Assembly (NCBI GenBank): GCA_030156255.1
Contig: JASGMV010000044.1
Span: forward strand, 1 to 34,399
Source of the DNA: Desulfovibrionales bacterium
GTDB taxonomy: Bacteria > Desulfobacterota > Desulfovibrionia > Desulfovibrionales > Desulfovibrionaceae
DNA length: 34,399 nucleotides
Reading direction: 5' to 3'
A program made the translations under genes and the position numbers. Below are positions 15,717 to 23,830 of the stretch, in pieces; position 1 is the stretch's first letter, and each line of letters opens with the position of its first letter. The notes beneath the pieces are model-generated. The model worked only from the letters and a program-made list of their open reading frames with translations. It had not been told where the DNA came from and made no database searches.

Positions 15717-16883
15717 ATGGCTCCCCGTTTCTTTGCCGTGTTGATACTGCTGGTCTTGACGTTTCCCCTGTCCGGCTGCGGTACGGAAAGCCGGGCGTCC
15801 GACGACCGTCCGGCCGCGTTCTACGTCATCGCCGCCCCCTCCGGGCGGGAAAAGACCTGCCGGGCGCAGGCCGAACTGCTGCAACGCGTCCTGCTCTCCG
15901 CCATGCGGCCCGGCGATTCCCTGCGCTTCGCCGTGGGCCGCAAGGACGTGGCCGACTTCGCCTTCGCGCCGGACGTCGAGCTGGCCTCGGCCGCGCGGCA
16001 GGACAAGATTCGACCCGGCTGGGCTCGCGTGAAGCAGCACTATCAGGCTGCGGCGCAGTTCGAAGGGCCTGACCGTCCGCTGGACGTGGCCGCGGTCCTG
16101 CCCCAAGCGGCGGACTGGGCCGAGGCCCGGCCCAAGGCGCTGAAGATCATTGTGCTGGTCGGCCAGCCGGGTGAAGTCCCCCAACTGGCTCCGAGTCCGC
16201 GCGAGCAGGCCGCCTTGCAGGGCGCGGTCGTGCACATGATCCAGCCCACCGGCGAGCTGTCGCCCGAGGAGCTGCATCGCGGCCGGAGCGAGTGGGAGCG
16301 GTTCTTCGCCGCGCGCGGGGCGCGTTTGATGACCTATTCGGCCAACCCGTCCGCCTGCGAGCGGCTGCGCCCCGAACTGGCCGCATCATTGATGGCCGAG
16401 GCGCCCCGGTCGGCGACGTCGGAAATTGAGACCGCGCCTGCGCAACCGTCGATGGCCGCCAAGGAATCCGAGCCTGCGTCGTCCGAGTCCGTACTCCCCG
16501 AAACCGTCGCGGCCGAGTCGTCGCCGCGGCAGTGGCGGGTGCGCATCCGCTGGCAAGACCGGTCCTCGGACTACGACCTGCACGTCCTCCAAGAGCTGGG
16601 CGGCGTGACGCACCGCAGCACGTCGGCCAACTCCCACCAGCGCCACCGCCTGCCGAGCAACTGGGAGGAGGTGGAGCTGACGGCCGTCTCCGGCGCCGAG
16701 CTGGTGGAGCTGATCCACTGCGCCGGCCCGGCCGACCCCGGTCTGAAGGTGGAGGTTCGCGATCCGTCCGGCCGCCTGCTCCAAGCCACGGACGTCGGCT
16801 TCCTGTTTCGCGACGCGCGCGGGAGCGGCCGCAATCCGGATCGCAAGACCGTGGTCATGATGGACCTGCTGCCGCAGCGATAA
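15717..16883 (+). CDS. Lipoprotein with a C-terminal beta-rich YfaP-like domain
   Basis: 388 residues; Shine-Dalgarno AAGGAG, 14 bases after the previous gene. Signal peptide with lipobox LSGC, lipidated cysteine at residue 21, so it should be anchored in the periplasmic membrane leaflet. Residues 30-220 are an alpha/beta region; residues 225-265 are a Ser/Pro/Glu linker. The C-terminal domain has WQDRSSDYDLHV, resembling the DxDLHV motif of DUF2135/YfaP-type domains. Likely an envelope component of the transfer system; the domain match is from memory and moderate. Ends in TAA. Confidence 0.65.
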   Translation: MAPRFFAVLILLVLTFPLSGCGTESRASDDRPAAFYVIAAPSGREKTCRAQAELLQRVLLSAMRPGDSLRFAVGRKDVADFAFAPDVELASAARQDKIRPGWARVKQHYQAAAQFEGPDRPLDVAAVLPQAADWAEARPKALKIIVLVGQPGEVPQLAPSPREQAALQGAVVHMIQPTGELSPEELHRGRSEWERFFAARGARLMTYSANPSACERLRPELAASLMAEAPRSATSEIETAPAQPSMAAKESEPASSESVLPETVAAESSPRQWRVRIRWQDRSSDYDLHVLQELGGVTHRSTSANSHQRHRLPSNWEEVELTAVSGAELVELIHCAGPADPGLKVEVRDPSGRLLQATDVGFLFRDARGSGRNPDRKTVVMMDLLPQR

Positions 16884-16891
16884 ACCCCAAC

Positions 16892-16916
16892 CCCGGCCGG
16901 ACGATCTCCGGCCGGG
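16892..16916 (+). repeat. Intergenic hairpin
   Basis: Perfect 10-base arms CCCGGCCGGA/TCCGGCCGGG around a 5-base loop, just before the Shine-Dalgarno of the next gene (ACAGGAG). No T-run, so more likely a transcript-stabilising or translation-modulating structure than a terminator. Confidence 0.55.
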
Positions 16917-16931
16917 CACAGGAGAAGCACC

Positions 16932-17276
16932 ATGCCCGATGCCCCGACCCCCGACACCCAAACTCCCGAACCCCGGAATCAGGAACTCGCCACGGCAGCC
17001 CAGATTGAAGCGATGGAAAATCTTGATATCGACTTCGATTTGCCCATCACCAAGCGCGAGGCCTCCGAGAAGATCGAAAAGGCCAAACTAAAGCTGGACG
17101 CCAGGGACCTCGCTCGGATGCAGTCCAAAGTAGACATGAGGCGCATCGCCTACGATAGCTTGAAGCTCAACCACGAAATTGCGGAGAGCGGCTTTGGTGA
17201 CGAGATTGAGGACGAACTGGCCCAATTGCGCCAGACCGGCCGGTCCGCCAAACGCCAGAGCAAGCGCAGCCGCTGA
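16932..17276 (+). CDS. Small helical protein
   Basis: 114 residues, unrecognised. Good Shine-Dalgarno (AGGAG). A Pro/Thr-rich N-terminus (residues 1-20) is followed by a highly charged helical body with coiled-coil character (KREASEKIEKAKLKLDARD) and a basic tail. Soluble. Between lipoprotein and coupling-protein genes in one operon, so a transfer accessory role is likely. Ends in TGA. Confidence 0.6.
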   Translation: MPDAPTPDTQTPEPRNQELATAAQIEAMENLDIDFDLPITKREASEKIEKAKLKLDARDLARMQSKVDMRRIAYDSLKLNHEIAESGFGDEIEDELAQLRQTGRSAKRQSKRSR

Positions 17277-17287
17277 CATGCAACCCC

Positions 17288-17315
17288 GCGCCGCCCCGGA
17301 TGTCCGAGGCGGCGC
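17288..17315 (+). repeat. Intergenic hairpin
   Basis: Arms GCGCCGCC/GGCGGCGC with a 12-base loop, between the genes ending at 17276 and starting at 17335. No T-run follows. Similar in position to the hairpin at 16892-16916. Confidence 0.5.
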
Positions 17316-17334
17316 GCAACCGAAGCGAGGCCCC

Positions 17335-17706
17335 ATGAGGAGAATCATCGCCCTCCTGACCAAAGGCATGGATGAGGTTCCCACTAAGGTTCAAATTTCT
17401 GATCTGAAGCGCCTCGGCGTCCGGGTCCCGCTGCTGCTGACGCGCTCCGCAGCGAAGGAGATTGTGGATCGGGAGCTGGCCGTCCGAAATCTCAAGGACC
17501 TTCAGCTCATCCTGGCCAAAAAGAGCGAGGCGAGGGAGCAACAGGAAAAGATCGCCGCCATGCGCAAGGCGTATCAGGGACAGGAAGCGGAAAAGCGTCG
17601 TGAGGCCGTTTCGAAAAGCACCGAGTTGGCCTCCATTGATGAAGAGGAACTCGCCCGACTGCGGCGGAAGTACGGAACCGACCGGCGCATCGGCCGCGGC
17701 CGATAA
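17335..17706 (+). CDS. Small charged helical protein
   Basis: 123 residues, unrecognised. Start ATG 17335 after GCGAGG; an in-frame start further upstream would overlap the previous gene and has no ribosome site. Residues 50-100 are a long charged helix with coiled-coil character (AKKSEAREQQEKIAAMRKAY). Same operon as the coupling protein. Ends in TAA. Confidence 0.6.
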   Translation: MRRIIALLTKGMDEVPTKVQISDLKRLGVRVPLLLTRSAAKEIVDRELAVRNLKDLQLILAKKSEAREQQEKIAAMRKAYQGQEAEKRREAVSKSTELASIDEEELARLRRKYGTDRRIGRGR

Positions 17707-17721
17707 ACCAAGGAGCACGCC

Positions 17722-17973
17722 ATGATCGCTCAACTCTTCGGCTCGATTCAGGAATTCATAGCCCTGGCCTTCATCATCGGCACGGTCTGTCTGATGATCG
17801 GCCTGAAGGGCGCCGGCAAGTGGCTGATGTCGCTGGTGGGACTGTCCGTGCTGGCGTCCCTTCTGTTCGGATTTGTCCGCGAGCATCCGATATTTTTCGG
17901 TGTGGCGGCGATTCTGGCTCTGCTCGGCGGGCTGGCTTTGCTCTTCCGTCGTAGAAACAGGACGGAGGTCTGA
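17722..17973 (+). CDS. Small two- or three-helix membrane protein
   Basis: 83 residues, hydrophobic along most of its length (about 10-26, 32-50 and 55-75) with a short basic C-terminus. Shine-Dalgarno AAGGAG, 15 bases after the previous gene. Directly upstream of the coupling protein, which itself has N-terminal membrane helices, so it may be its membrane partner. Ends in TGA. Confidence 0.6.
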   Translation: MIAQLFGSIQEFIALAFIIGTVCLMIGLKGAGKWLMSLVGLSVLASLLFGFVREHPIFFGVAAILALLGGLALLFRRRNRTEV

Positions 17974-17977
17974 ACCG

Positions 17978-19669
17978 ATGGAGGCCATACTGCTCACAGG
18001 CTTCGTCGCGGGCTGTGCGGCGCTGCTGGGTCTGTTTCTCGTCTTGAACAACGCATTCCTCATGTCCGGACCTTTCAGCTTCATCTTCGCGCCGCTGGCC
18101 CTGGCCGCTCGGGGGGCGCTGCTCGTCGTGCAGACGGGCTGGGTGTTTTTGACCTGGCTGCTGGGCCTGCGCCGCAAACCGCTGGGCGCGCGTTGGGCTA
18201 CGCGGCGGGAAATTCGCAAGATGCTGCACCCCGACAATCCCGGCTGGCGCATCGGGCCGAAGATGAAGCTCGGCCTGCGCCAGAGCTACGCCCACCTCGC
18301 GATTGAAGCCAAGACGAGGGTTGGCAAATCCACGAAATTTGCGATTCCCACGCTCCTCGAAAGCGACATGAATTTTCTGGTGACAGACCTCGCCAACGAG
18401 CTGTTCACCCGCACGGCCGGCTGCCTCACCAAGCGCGGCTACGCCATCCAGGTTTTCCATTTCGACCACCCCGCCAAGTCCTGCCGCCTGAACCCGTTGG
18501 CTCTGTGGCGCGACGACGCGGACCAGCTCCAGAACGTCTTCGCCACCATCGTCGGCAGCAGTGTCTCCTCCGGCGACAGTAAGTCGAAAATCTGGGACTC
18601 CTCCGCGATTGACCTGTTGTCGCTGTTCGGCGCGGCCTTGGCGGAATTCAGCCGGGCGCGGGGCTGCGATGGCTACCTGACCTTCCGCAACGTACAATTC
18701 CTGCTCTCCAACCTTGGCCTGCCACCGGACGAGGGCGAGAAGATCACGCATCTGGACCGCTTCATGGCCCGCTACCTGCGCCATGACCCGGTGCGCCTCG
18801 CGCTGTACAAGACCGTGGTCTCGCAGCTGTCCTCGGGGCACGACGGCCCATGGGCGTCAGCGCAATTCACGGCCCAGGCGGCTTTGAAAGACTTGGTCCG
18901 CGCCACGCCGGACTTCATCCTCTCGGGCAACGATTTCGATTACGCGAGCCTCCGCCGCGGCAAGAAATCCGCCGTCTTCCTGATCTGCAATGAGGCCGAC
19001 ACCGACAACTACCGCCTGCCCATCAATCTGATCTTGAGCGCCATCTGCGAGCGGTTCATGCGCGAAAGCCAGGATGACGAGACTTTGCGCCCCGTGGGAA
19101 TTTTGATCGAGGAGGCCGGCAACATTTATTTCCCCAACCTCGCCAAGCTGGCCGCCACTCTGGGCAAACGCCACACCTCGCTGGCGATGATCTTCCAGTC
19201 CATGGAGTCACAGCTGGAGAACCTCTATGGCCGCGAACAGGCGCATACCATCCTGAACGGAGGTGTGAATAATTTTCTTTATTACCGCGGGCTTCCGGCC
19301 TCGGCGCGCGACCGCGTAATCCGTGAGCTGGGCCGCAAGGTCGAAGCCAACCCATCCACGGGCGCGGTCCGCGAGTCCGACCTCATGTCCAGCGTCGAAC
19401 TCAAGCACCTCGGCGACGGCGCGGTCTTCCTGACCACGGACGCCCGCCCCGTGCGTATCAAAAACATCCCACCGTACTTCAAGGACAAGCGGCTGGCGGC
19501 GCTGGCGAACCTGAAGCCTCCCAAGCTCCCCGAATGTGCATTTCAACCCTCGCCGCTGCTGACGTGGGACATCGCGCTGGGCCGGCCGACGCCTCCGCCG
19601 GTGCCGGAGCAAGAGCAGGAGCAATCCCCGAAGCCGGATAACCGCCAGGAGAACCAAACGGATGCCTGA
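17978..19669 (+). CDS. VirD4/TraG-family type IV coupling protein
   Basis: 563 residues from ATG 17978, preceded by CGGAGG. Two hydrophobic segments at about 3-24 and 33-62 anchor it in the membrane. The ATPase begins with a Walker A region KTRVGKST (112-119) and contains a Walker B-like stretch GILIEEAGN (about 370), followed by the conserved LAKLAATLGKRHTSLAMIFQS, typical of VirD4/TraG/TraD proteins. The family brings the relaxase-DNA complex to the type IV secretion channel and powers transfer. It strongly supports the conjugative nature of the element. No relaxase is visible in the window. Ends in TGA, overlapping the next gene by 8 bases. Confidence 0.9.
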   Translation: MEAILLTGFVAGCAALLGLFLVLNNAFLMSGPFSFIFAPLALAARGALLVVQTGWVFLTWLLGLRRKPLGARWATRREIRKMLHPDNPGWRIGPKMKLGLRQSYAHLAIEAKTRVGKSTKFAIPTLLESDMNFLVTDLANELFTRTAGCLTKRGYAIQVFHFDHPAKSCRLNPLALWRDDADQLQNVFATIVGSSVSSGDSKSKIWDSSAIDLLSLFGAALAEFSRARGCDGYLTFRNVQFLLSNLGLPPDEGEKITHLDRFMARYLRHDPVRLALYKTVVSQLSSGHDGPWASAQFTAQAALKDLVRATPDFILSGNDFDYASLRRGKKSAVFLICNEADTDNYRLPINLILSAICERFMRESQDDETLRPVGILIEEAGNIYFPNLAKLAATLGKRHTSLAMIFQSMESQLENLYGREQAHTILNGGVNNFLYYRGLPASARDRVIRELGRKVEANPSTGAVRESDLMSSVELKHLGDGAVFLTTDARPVRIKNIPPYFKDKRLAALANLKPPKLPECAFQPSPLLTWDIALGRPTPPPVPEQEQEQSPKPDNRQENQTDA

Positions 19670-20045
19670 TCGCACCGCACCGCTCGCCAATCTGGGCCGC
19701 AAGGTCGAGCCTTCTGAAGTGGCCCGGCTTTTCGAGGTTGCGCAGTCCACGGTTCTGCGTCATCCTGAGCGGTACGGTGGGGTCAGGATTGGCCGCCAAT
19801 GCTTGTTCTTTGACAATCTCATAGGCGAAACTGTCAGGAGTTATCATGCCGCACAAGTTCAAGCGCAACGGCGCATGGACCAAGCAATGGTACGGCCAGG
19901 TGAAAGTGAACGGCAAGAGGTTTCGGGGGCCGCTCATGGCGACGCGGGCCGAAGCCGTGGAATGGGAGGCGGAAAAGCGCAGGCGGTTGGCGACCATGCC
20001 GGAACAGGAGATTGTGGCGAAAACCGCCACGGTCTCCTTGATTGA
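19662..20045 (+). CDS. Excisionase-like helix-turn-helix protein
   Basis: 127 residues as the frame runs to TGA at 20043. The first 60 residues form a MerR/excisionase-type helix-turn-helix (VEPSEVARLFEVAQSTVLR, then VRIGRQCLFF), the usual layout of small recombination directionality factors. It overlaps the end of the coupling-protein gene by 8 bases and the integrase by about 200. The part after residue 62 is Gly/Arg-rich and may carry little function, being an out-of-frame reading of the integrase. A place directly before the integrase fits a role in excision. Confidence 0.55.
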   Translation: MPDRTAPLANLGRKVEPSEVARLFEVAQSTVLRHPERYGGVRIGRQCLFFDNLIGETVRSYHAAQVQAQRRMDQAMVRPGESERQEVSGAAHGDAGRSRGMGGGKAQAVGDHAGTGDCGENRHGLLD

Positions 20046-20985
20046 GTGGGCCAACAAATACCTGGACTACGCCTTCCGGTACCAACCGAAGACCTACAGC
20101 GAAAAGAAGCGAGTCTTGGCCCGGGCGGTCAAGGCTCTGGGCAAAAACACGCCCGTGACCGCTATCAGCCCGGGCGTTGCTCTGGACTATCTGCAAGGGC
20201 AGTACAAAAAGCGCTCAGGCCACGCCGCGAACAAGGAGCGAAAGAACCTCGTGGCGGCCTGGCACTGGGGCGCCAAGTACATGGACGGCTTCCCCGACGT
20301 GAATCCCTTCAAGGCCGTGGAAAAATTCCCCCACGACAAGCAGGAGCGATACGTTCCCCCGGAAGAAGACTTCTGGGCTGTGGTGGACAAGGCCAAGGGA
20401 CAAGACAGAGTGATGCTGCTCACCATGCTTCACACCGCCGCTCGCAAAGGCGAGGTCTTTCGACTCCAGTGGTCGGACGTGGATTTCAGCCGGCAACGCA
20501 TCCGGCTGACCACGCGGAAGCGCATGGGCGGAAGCATGGAGGCGGACTGGATTCCCATGACGGACGATCTGTTCAATGTGCTTCTTGAGCACAGGAGATC
20601 GGCTGTCAACGAATGGGTGTTCGTTCAGAGCGTGGGGCGCCACAACGGCAAGCCATACAAGGAAAACCGCGGATTCCCCCAGGAACTCTGCGAAGAGGCG
20701 AAGGTCAAGCCCTTCGGCTGTCACGCGATCCGACACCTTACGGCGTCCATCCTGGCGCGCGCGGGTGTCCCCATCGTTGTGATCCAAGGGCTGCTCAGAC
20801 ACAGAAAGCTCTCGACAACCGAGGGTTACATACACGGCCCCGAACATTTGCGCCCGCACCTTGCCGTGCTGGAAGGCGGCGCCAAAGTCGGGTCCAAAGG
20901 AGTCGTGCGTATGGGGTGTAAAAACGAAGGGTCCAACAGCGGGTCCAACAAAAGAAAAACGGGCTCAGGAGGGACAATCTCCTAA
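19846..20985 (+). CDS. int: Tyrosine-type integrase
   Basis: 379 residues; ATG 19846 has a good ribosome site (AGGAG, 5 bases away). The N-terminal part resembles an arm-binding domain and core-binding SAM-like region (65-150). The catalytic domain shows R200 (HTAARKGEVFRL), H293xxR296 (CHAIRHLTAS), H319 (GLLRHRKLSTTEGYIH) and the nucleophile Y328, the tyrosine recombinase set. Its 3' end lies about 45 bases from the 3' end of tRNA-Asp, the standard arrangement of elements that integrate in tRNA genes. It would carry out integration and excision of the whole element. Ends in TAA within its terminator. Confidence 0.92.
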   Translation: MPHKFKRNGAWTKQWYGQVKVNGKRFRGPLMATRAEAVEWEAEKRRRLATMPEQEIVAKTATVSLIEWANKYLDYAFRYQPKTYSEKKRVLARAVKALGKNTPVTAISPGVALDYLQGQYKKRSGHAANKERKNLVAAWHWGAKYMDGFPDVNPFKAVEKFPHDKQERYVPPEEDFWAVVDKAKGQDRVMLLTMLHTAARKGEVFRLQWSDVDFSRQRIRLTTRKRMGGSMEADWIPMTDDLFNVLLEHRRSAVNEWVFVQSVGRHNGKPYKENRGFPQELCEEAKVKPFGCHAIRHLTASILARAGVPIVVIQGLLRHRKLSTTEGYIHGPEHLRPHLAVLEGGAKVGSKGVVRMGCKNEGSNSGSNKRKTGSGGTIS

Positions 20986-20996
20986 ACCCGTTTTCT
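20957..20996 (+). terminator. Terminator of the integrase gene
   Basis: Outer arms AAACGGG/CCCGTTT and inner arms AGGAG/CTCCT, followed by TTTTCT. The integrase stop codon lies inside the hairpin. Confidence 0.7.
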
Positions 20997-21028
20997 AAAT
21001 AAAACCAGCCTATTGGCTGTTAGTTGGC

Positions 21029-21031
<3 letters not shown>
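20997..21031 (-). terminator. Terminator of the tRNA operon
   Basis: On the minus strand CCAGCC, a 15-base loop, GGCTGG and then TTTTATTT. It begins within the CCA end of tRNA-Asp and faces the integrase terminator. Confidence 0.65.
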
Positions 21032-21105
<74 letters not shown>

Positions 21106-21114
21106 GCATTTTCC

Positions 21115-21190
21115 TGGTGGGCGGGACAGGGCTCGAACCTGCGACCCCCGGCTTGTAAGGCCGATGCTCTCCCAGCTGAGCTACCCGCCC
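21115..21190 (-). tRNA. tRNA-Val (TAC)
   Basis: 76 bases including CCA. Acceptor arms GGGCGGG/CCCGCCC, D-arm AGCTCAGCTGGGAGAGC, T-loop GGTTCGAGCC, anticodon TAC at 21155-21157. Nine bases upstream of tRNA-Asp, so cotranscribed. Confidence 0.95.
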
Positions 21191-21203
21191 GCCGAAACAG
21201 CGT

Positions 21204-21232
21204 CCTTAACCGGTTTTGCTCCCGCTTGTCAA
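21204..21232 (-). promoter_or_regulatory. Promoter of the tRNA operon
   Basis: On the minus strand TTGACA (21227-21232), 17-base spacer, TTAAGG (21204-21209), followed at once by the tRNA-Val region. The -35 is perfect and the -10 weak. Confidence 0.55.
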
Positions 21233-21288
21233 CTTTATCTTGCAGGAACCCGGTCGCTTGCGACCCATGTCCACCGTCAGGAAGAGAA

Positions 21289-21317
21289 TATCTACTCATG
21301 AGGGCCCGGCTTGTCAA
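21289..21317 (-). promoter_or_regulatory. Second upstream promoter of the tRNA operon
   Basis: On the minus strand TTGACA (21312-21317), 17-base spacer, TAGATA (21289-21294). Tandem TTGACA promoters are plausible for a tRNA operon. Confidence 0.5.
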
Positions 21318-21388
21318 TTTCTTTTTTCAACCCGGACCCTTTTTTCTTCAAAGGGCCAGCAAAGCCGATTTCCCTTTAAAACACCACG

Positions 21389-22453
21389 TTACACCACCTT
21401 CGGGTCCAGTTCGCCCTTGGCGTAGCGGGCGGCCATGGCCTCCAGGCCGGTGGGTTTGATCTTGTCCGCATGGCCCGCCGAACCAAAAGCTTCGTAACGC
21501 GACACGCAGATGGACTTCATGGCGTCCTTGGACACGCCCAGGTACTGGCGGGGGTCGAACGCCTTCGGGTTGTCCACGAAGAACTTGCGGATGGAGCCGG
21601 TGGAGGCCATGCGCAGGTCCGTGTCCACGTTGACCTTGCGCACGCCGTGCTTGATGCCCTCCTGAATCTCGGGCACGGGCACGCCGTAGGTCTGCCCCAG
21701 GTCTCCACCGTAATCATTGATAATTTTAAGCCACTCCTGAGGCACGCTGGACGAACCGTGCATGACCAGATGGGTGTCCGGGATGCGGGCGTGGATTTCC
21801 TTGATGCGCTGAATGGAGAGCACCTCGCCCGTGGGCGGCTTGGTGAACTTGTAGGCGCCGTGGCTGGTGCCGATGGCGATGGCCAGGGCGTCCACCTTGG
21901 TCTGTTTGACGAAGTCCGCGGCCTGCTCGGGGTCGGTCAACAGCATGTCGCGCGTGAGCTTGCCCTCGGCGCCCACGCCGTCCTCCTTGCCGGCCGTGCC
22001 GGTCTCCAAGGAGCCCAAAACGCCCAACTCAGCCTCCACGGACACGCCGCAGGCGTGGGACATCTCCACCACTTTCTGGGAGACTTCAACATTGTATTCG
22101 TAAGTGGACGGCGTCTTGTGGTCCGGCATGAGGGAGCCGTCCATCATGACCGAGGAAAACCCGGTCTGGATGGACATGGCGCACACCGCGGGAGAAGCGC
22201 CGTGGTCCTGGTGCATGCACACGGGAATGTCCGGCCAGTCTTCGATGGCGGCCAACAACAGATGCTTGAGGAAAGCGCCGCTGGCGTATTTCCGGGCGCC
22301 GGCGGAAGCCTGCAGGATGACCGGGCTGTTGGTCTGCTCCGCCGCCTCCATGATGGCCCGCACCTGCTCCATGTTGTTGACGTTGAAAGCCGGGATGCCG
22401 TAGCCATGCTCGGCTGCGTGGTCCAGAAGCTGACGTAAGGAAATAAGGGCCAT
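21389..22453 (-). CDS. fba: Class II fructose-bisphosphate aldolase
   Basis: 354 residues, normal length for the class IIB type. It cleaves fructose 1,6-bisphosphate into dihydroxyacetone phosphate and glyceraldehyde 3-phosphate in the cytoplasm. The zinc-site region CMHQDHGAS (H81, H84), [18 protein letters not shown] and NVDTDLR are the family signatures. Ribosome site AAAGGAG before ATG 22453. Third of three minus-strand genes, 42 bases after pgk. Ends in TAA. Confidence 0.95.
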   Translation of the reverse strand: MALISLRQLLDHAAEHGYGIPAFNVNNMEQVRAIMEAAEQTNSPVILQASAGARKYASGAFLKHLLLAAIEDWPDIPVCMHQDHGASPAVCAMSIQTGFSSVMMDGSLMPDHKTPSTYEYNVEVSQKVVEMSHACGVSVEAELGVLGSLETGTAGKEDGVGAEGKLTRDMLLTDPEQAADFVKQTKVDALAIAIGTSHGAYKFTKPPTGEVLSIQRIKEIHARIPDTHLVMHGSSSVPQEWLKIINDYGGDLGQTYGVPVPEIQEGIKHGVRKVNVDTDLRMASTGSIRKFFVDNPKAFDPRQYLGVSKDAMKSICVSRYEAFGSAGHADKIKPTGLEAMAARYAKGELDPKVV

Positions 22454-22495
22454 AGTGACTCCTTTGGTTGAGAGGTTCCGACGAAACGCGCCGCA

Positions 22496-23674
22496 TCAAC
22501 CCTTGGCGCGCTCTTCGAGCATGGACACCACCGGGAGCTCCTTGCCTTCGAGGAATTCAAGGAACGAGCCCCCGCCTGTCGAGATGTAGGATATCTTGTC
22601 CCCAACGCCGTATTTGGCCACGGCCGCCAGGGTGTCGCCTCCGCCGGCCAGGGAAAAGGCGTCGCTGTCCGCAATGGCCTGGGCCAGGGTCTTGGTGCCC
22701 TCGCCGAACTGGTCGTATTCGAATACGCCCACGGGCCCGTTCCAAACAATGGTTCCGGCCTGCTGCATGAACGTGGCGTACCGGGCCGCAGTCTCGGGGC
22801 CGACGTCCAAAATCATGTCGTCGTCGGCCACGTCTTCAACCTTCTTGACCGTGGCCGGGGCGGACTCCGAAAGCTCCTGTCCCACCACGACGTCCGTGGG
22901 GATGGGAATTTCCGCTCCGGCCTTCTTCGCCTTTTCGATCAGCTTTTTGGTTTCGTCCAAAAGCTCGGGCTCCACCAGCGACTTGCCCACCGGCTTGCCC
23001 GAGGCGAGCAGAAAATTGTTGACCAAAGCGCCGCCCACGATGAGTTGGTCCACCTTCTCCGAAAGATTGTTCAGCACGGTAAGCTTGGTGGAGACCTTGG
23101 AGCCGCCCACAATGGCCACCAAGGGGCGCTTGGGGTCTCTCAAAGCCCGGCCCAAGGCGCTCAATTCCGCGGAGAGCAACGGACCGGAGCAGGCTACGGG
23201 AGCGAACCGTCCCGCGGCGCAGGTCGAAGCCTGGGCGCGGTGGGCCGTGCCGAAGGCGTCCATGACGTAGACGTCGCACAGGGCGGCCATCTTCTTGCCA
23301 AGGGCCTCGTCGTCGGCCTTTTCTCCGGGGTTGAAGCGAACGTTCTCCAGCAGCACCGCCTGGCCGGGCGCGACCTCCACGCCGTCCAGGTAGTCCTTGA
23401 CCAGCGCGACCTCCTGGCCCAACTCCTTGGAAAGATACGCAGCCACCGGCGCCATGGAGAATTGCTCGTCGTAGACGCCTTCCTTGGGCCGGCCAAGGTG
23501 GGAGCAAACCATGACCCGGGCGTTGGCCGCCAGGGCCATACGGATGGTGGGAAGCGACGCCTGAATCCTGGCGTCGTTTCCGACCTGTCCGTTCTTGATG
23601 GGAACGTTGAGGTCCTCGCGAATCAGCACGCGCTTGCCGGCCAGATCCAGGTCGGCCATATTCAGAACGTTCAT
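22496..23674 (-). CDS. pgk: Phosphoglycerate kinase
   Basis: 392 residues from ATG 23674, preceded by AAGGAGGAAAT; an in-frame ATG 27 bases upstream lacks a ribosome site. It transfers phosphate between 1,3-bisphosphoglycerate and ADP. Seen: [11 protein letters not shown] near the N-terminus, [20 protein letters not shown], and the C-terminal nucleotide-site region GGGDTLAAV with STGGGSFLE. Between tkt and fba, so carbon-metabolism genes are grouped. Ends in TGA. Confidence 0.96.
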   Translation of the reverse strand: MNVLNMADLDLAGKRVLIREDLNVPIKNGQVGNDARIQASLPTIRMALAANARVMVCSHLGRPKEGVYDEQFSMAPVAAYLSKELGQEVALVKDYLDGVEVAPGQAVLLENVRFNPGEKADDEALGKKMAALCDVYVMDAFGTAHRAQASTCAAGRFAPVACSGPLLSAELSALGRALRDPKRPLVAIVGGSKVSTKLTVLNNLSEKVDQLIVGGALVNNFLLASGKPVGKSLVEPELLDETKKLIEKAKKAGAEIPIPTDVVVGQELSESAPATVKKVEDVADDDMILDVGPETAARYATFMQQAGTIVWNGPVGVFEYDQFGEGTKTLAQAIADSDAFSLAGGGDTLAAVAKYGVGDKISYISTGGGSFLEFLEGKELPVVSMLEERAKG

Positions 23675-23830
23675 ATTTCCTCCTTCACGGATGTCGTTCA
23701 AGGCTCGATGACTGTTCCTACACGAGCCAAGACAACAGGTCCACTCCCTTCCGCGGATTTAACGGATTGGCGCCAAAATTTGCGATGATCCGAGCCGCGC
23801 CGCCACACAGGAGTCGAAGAAGGACAAACG

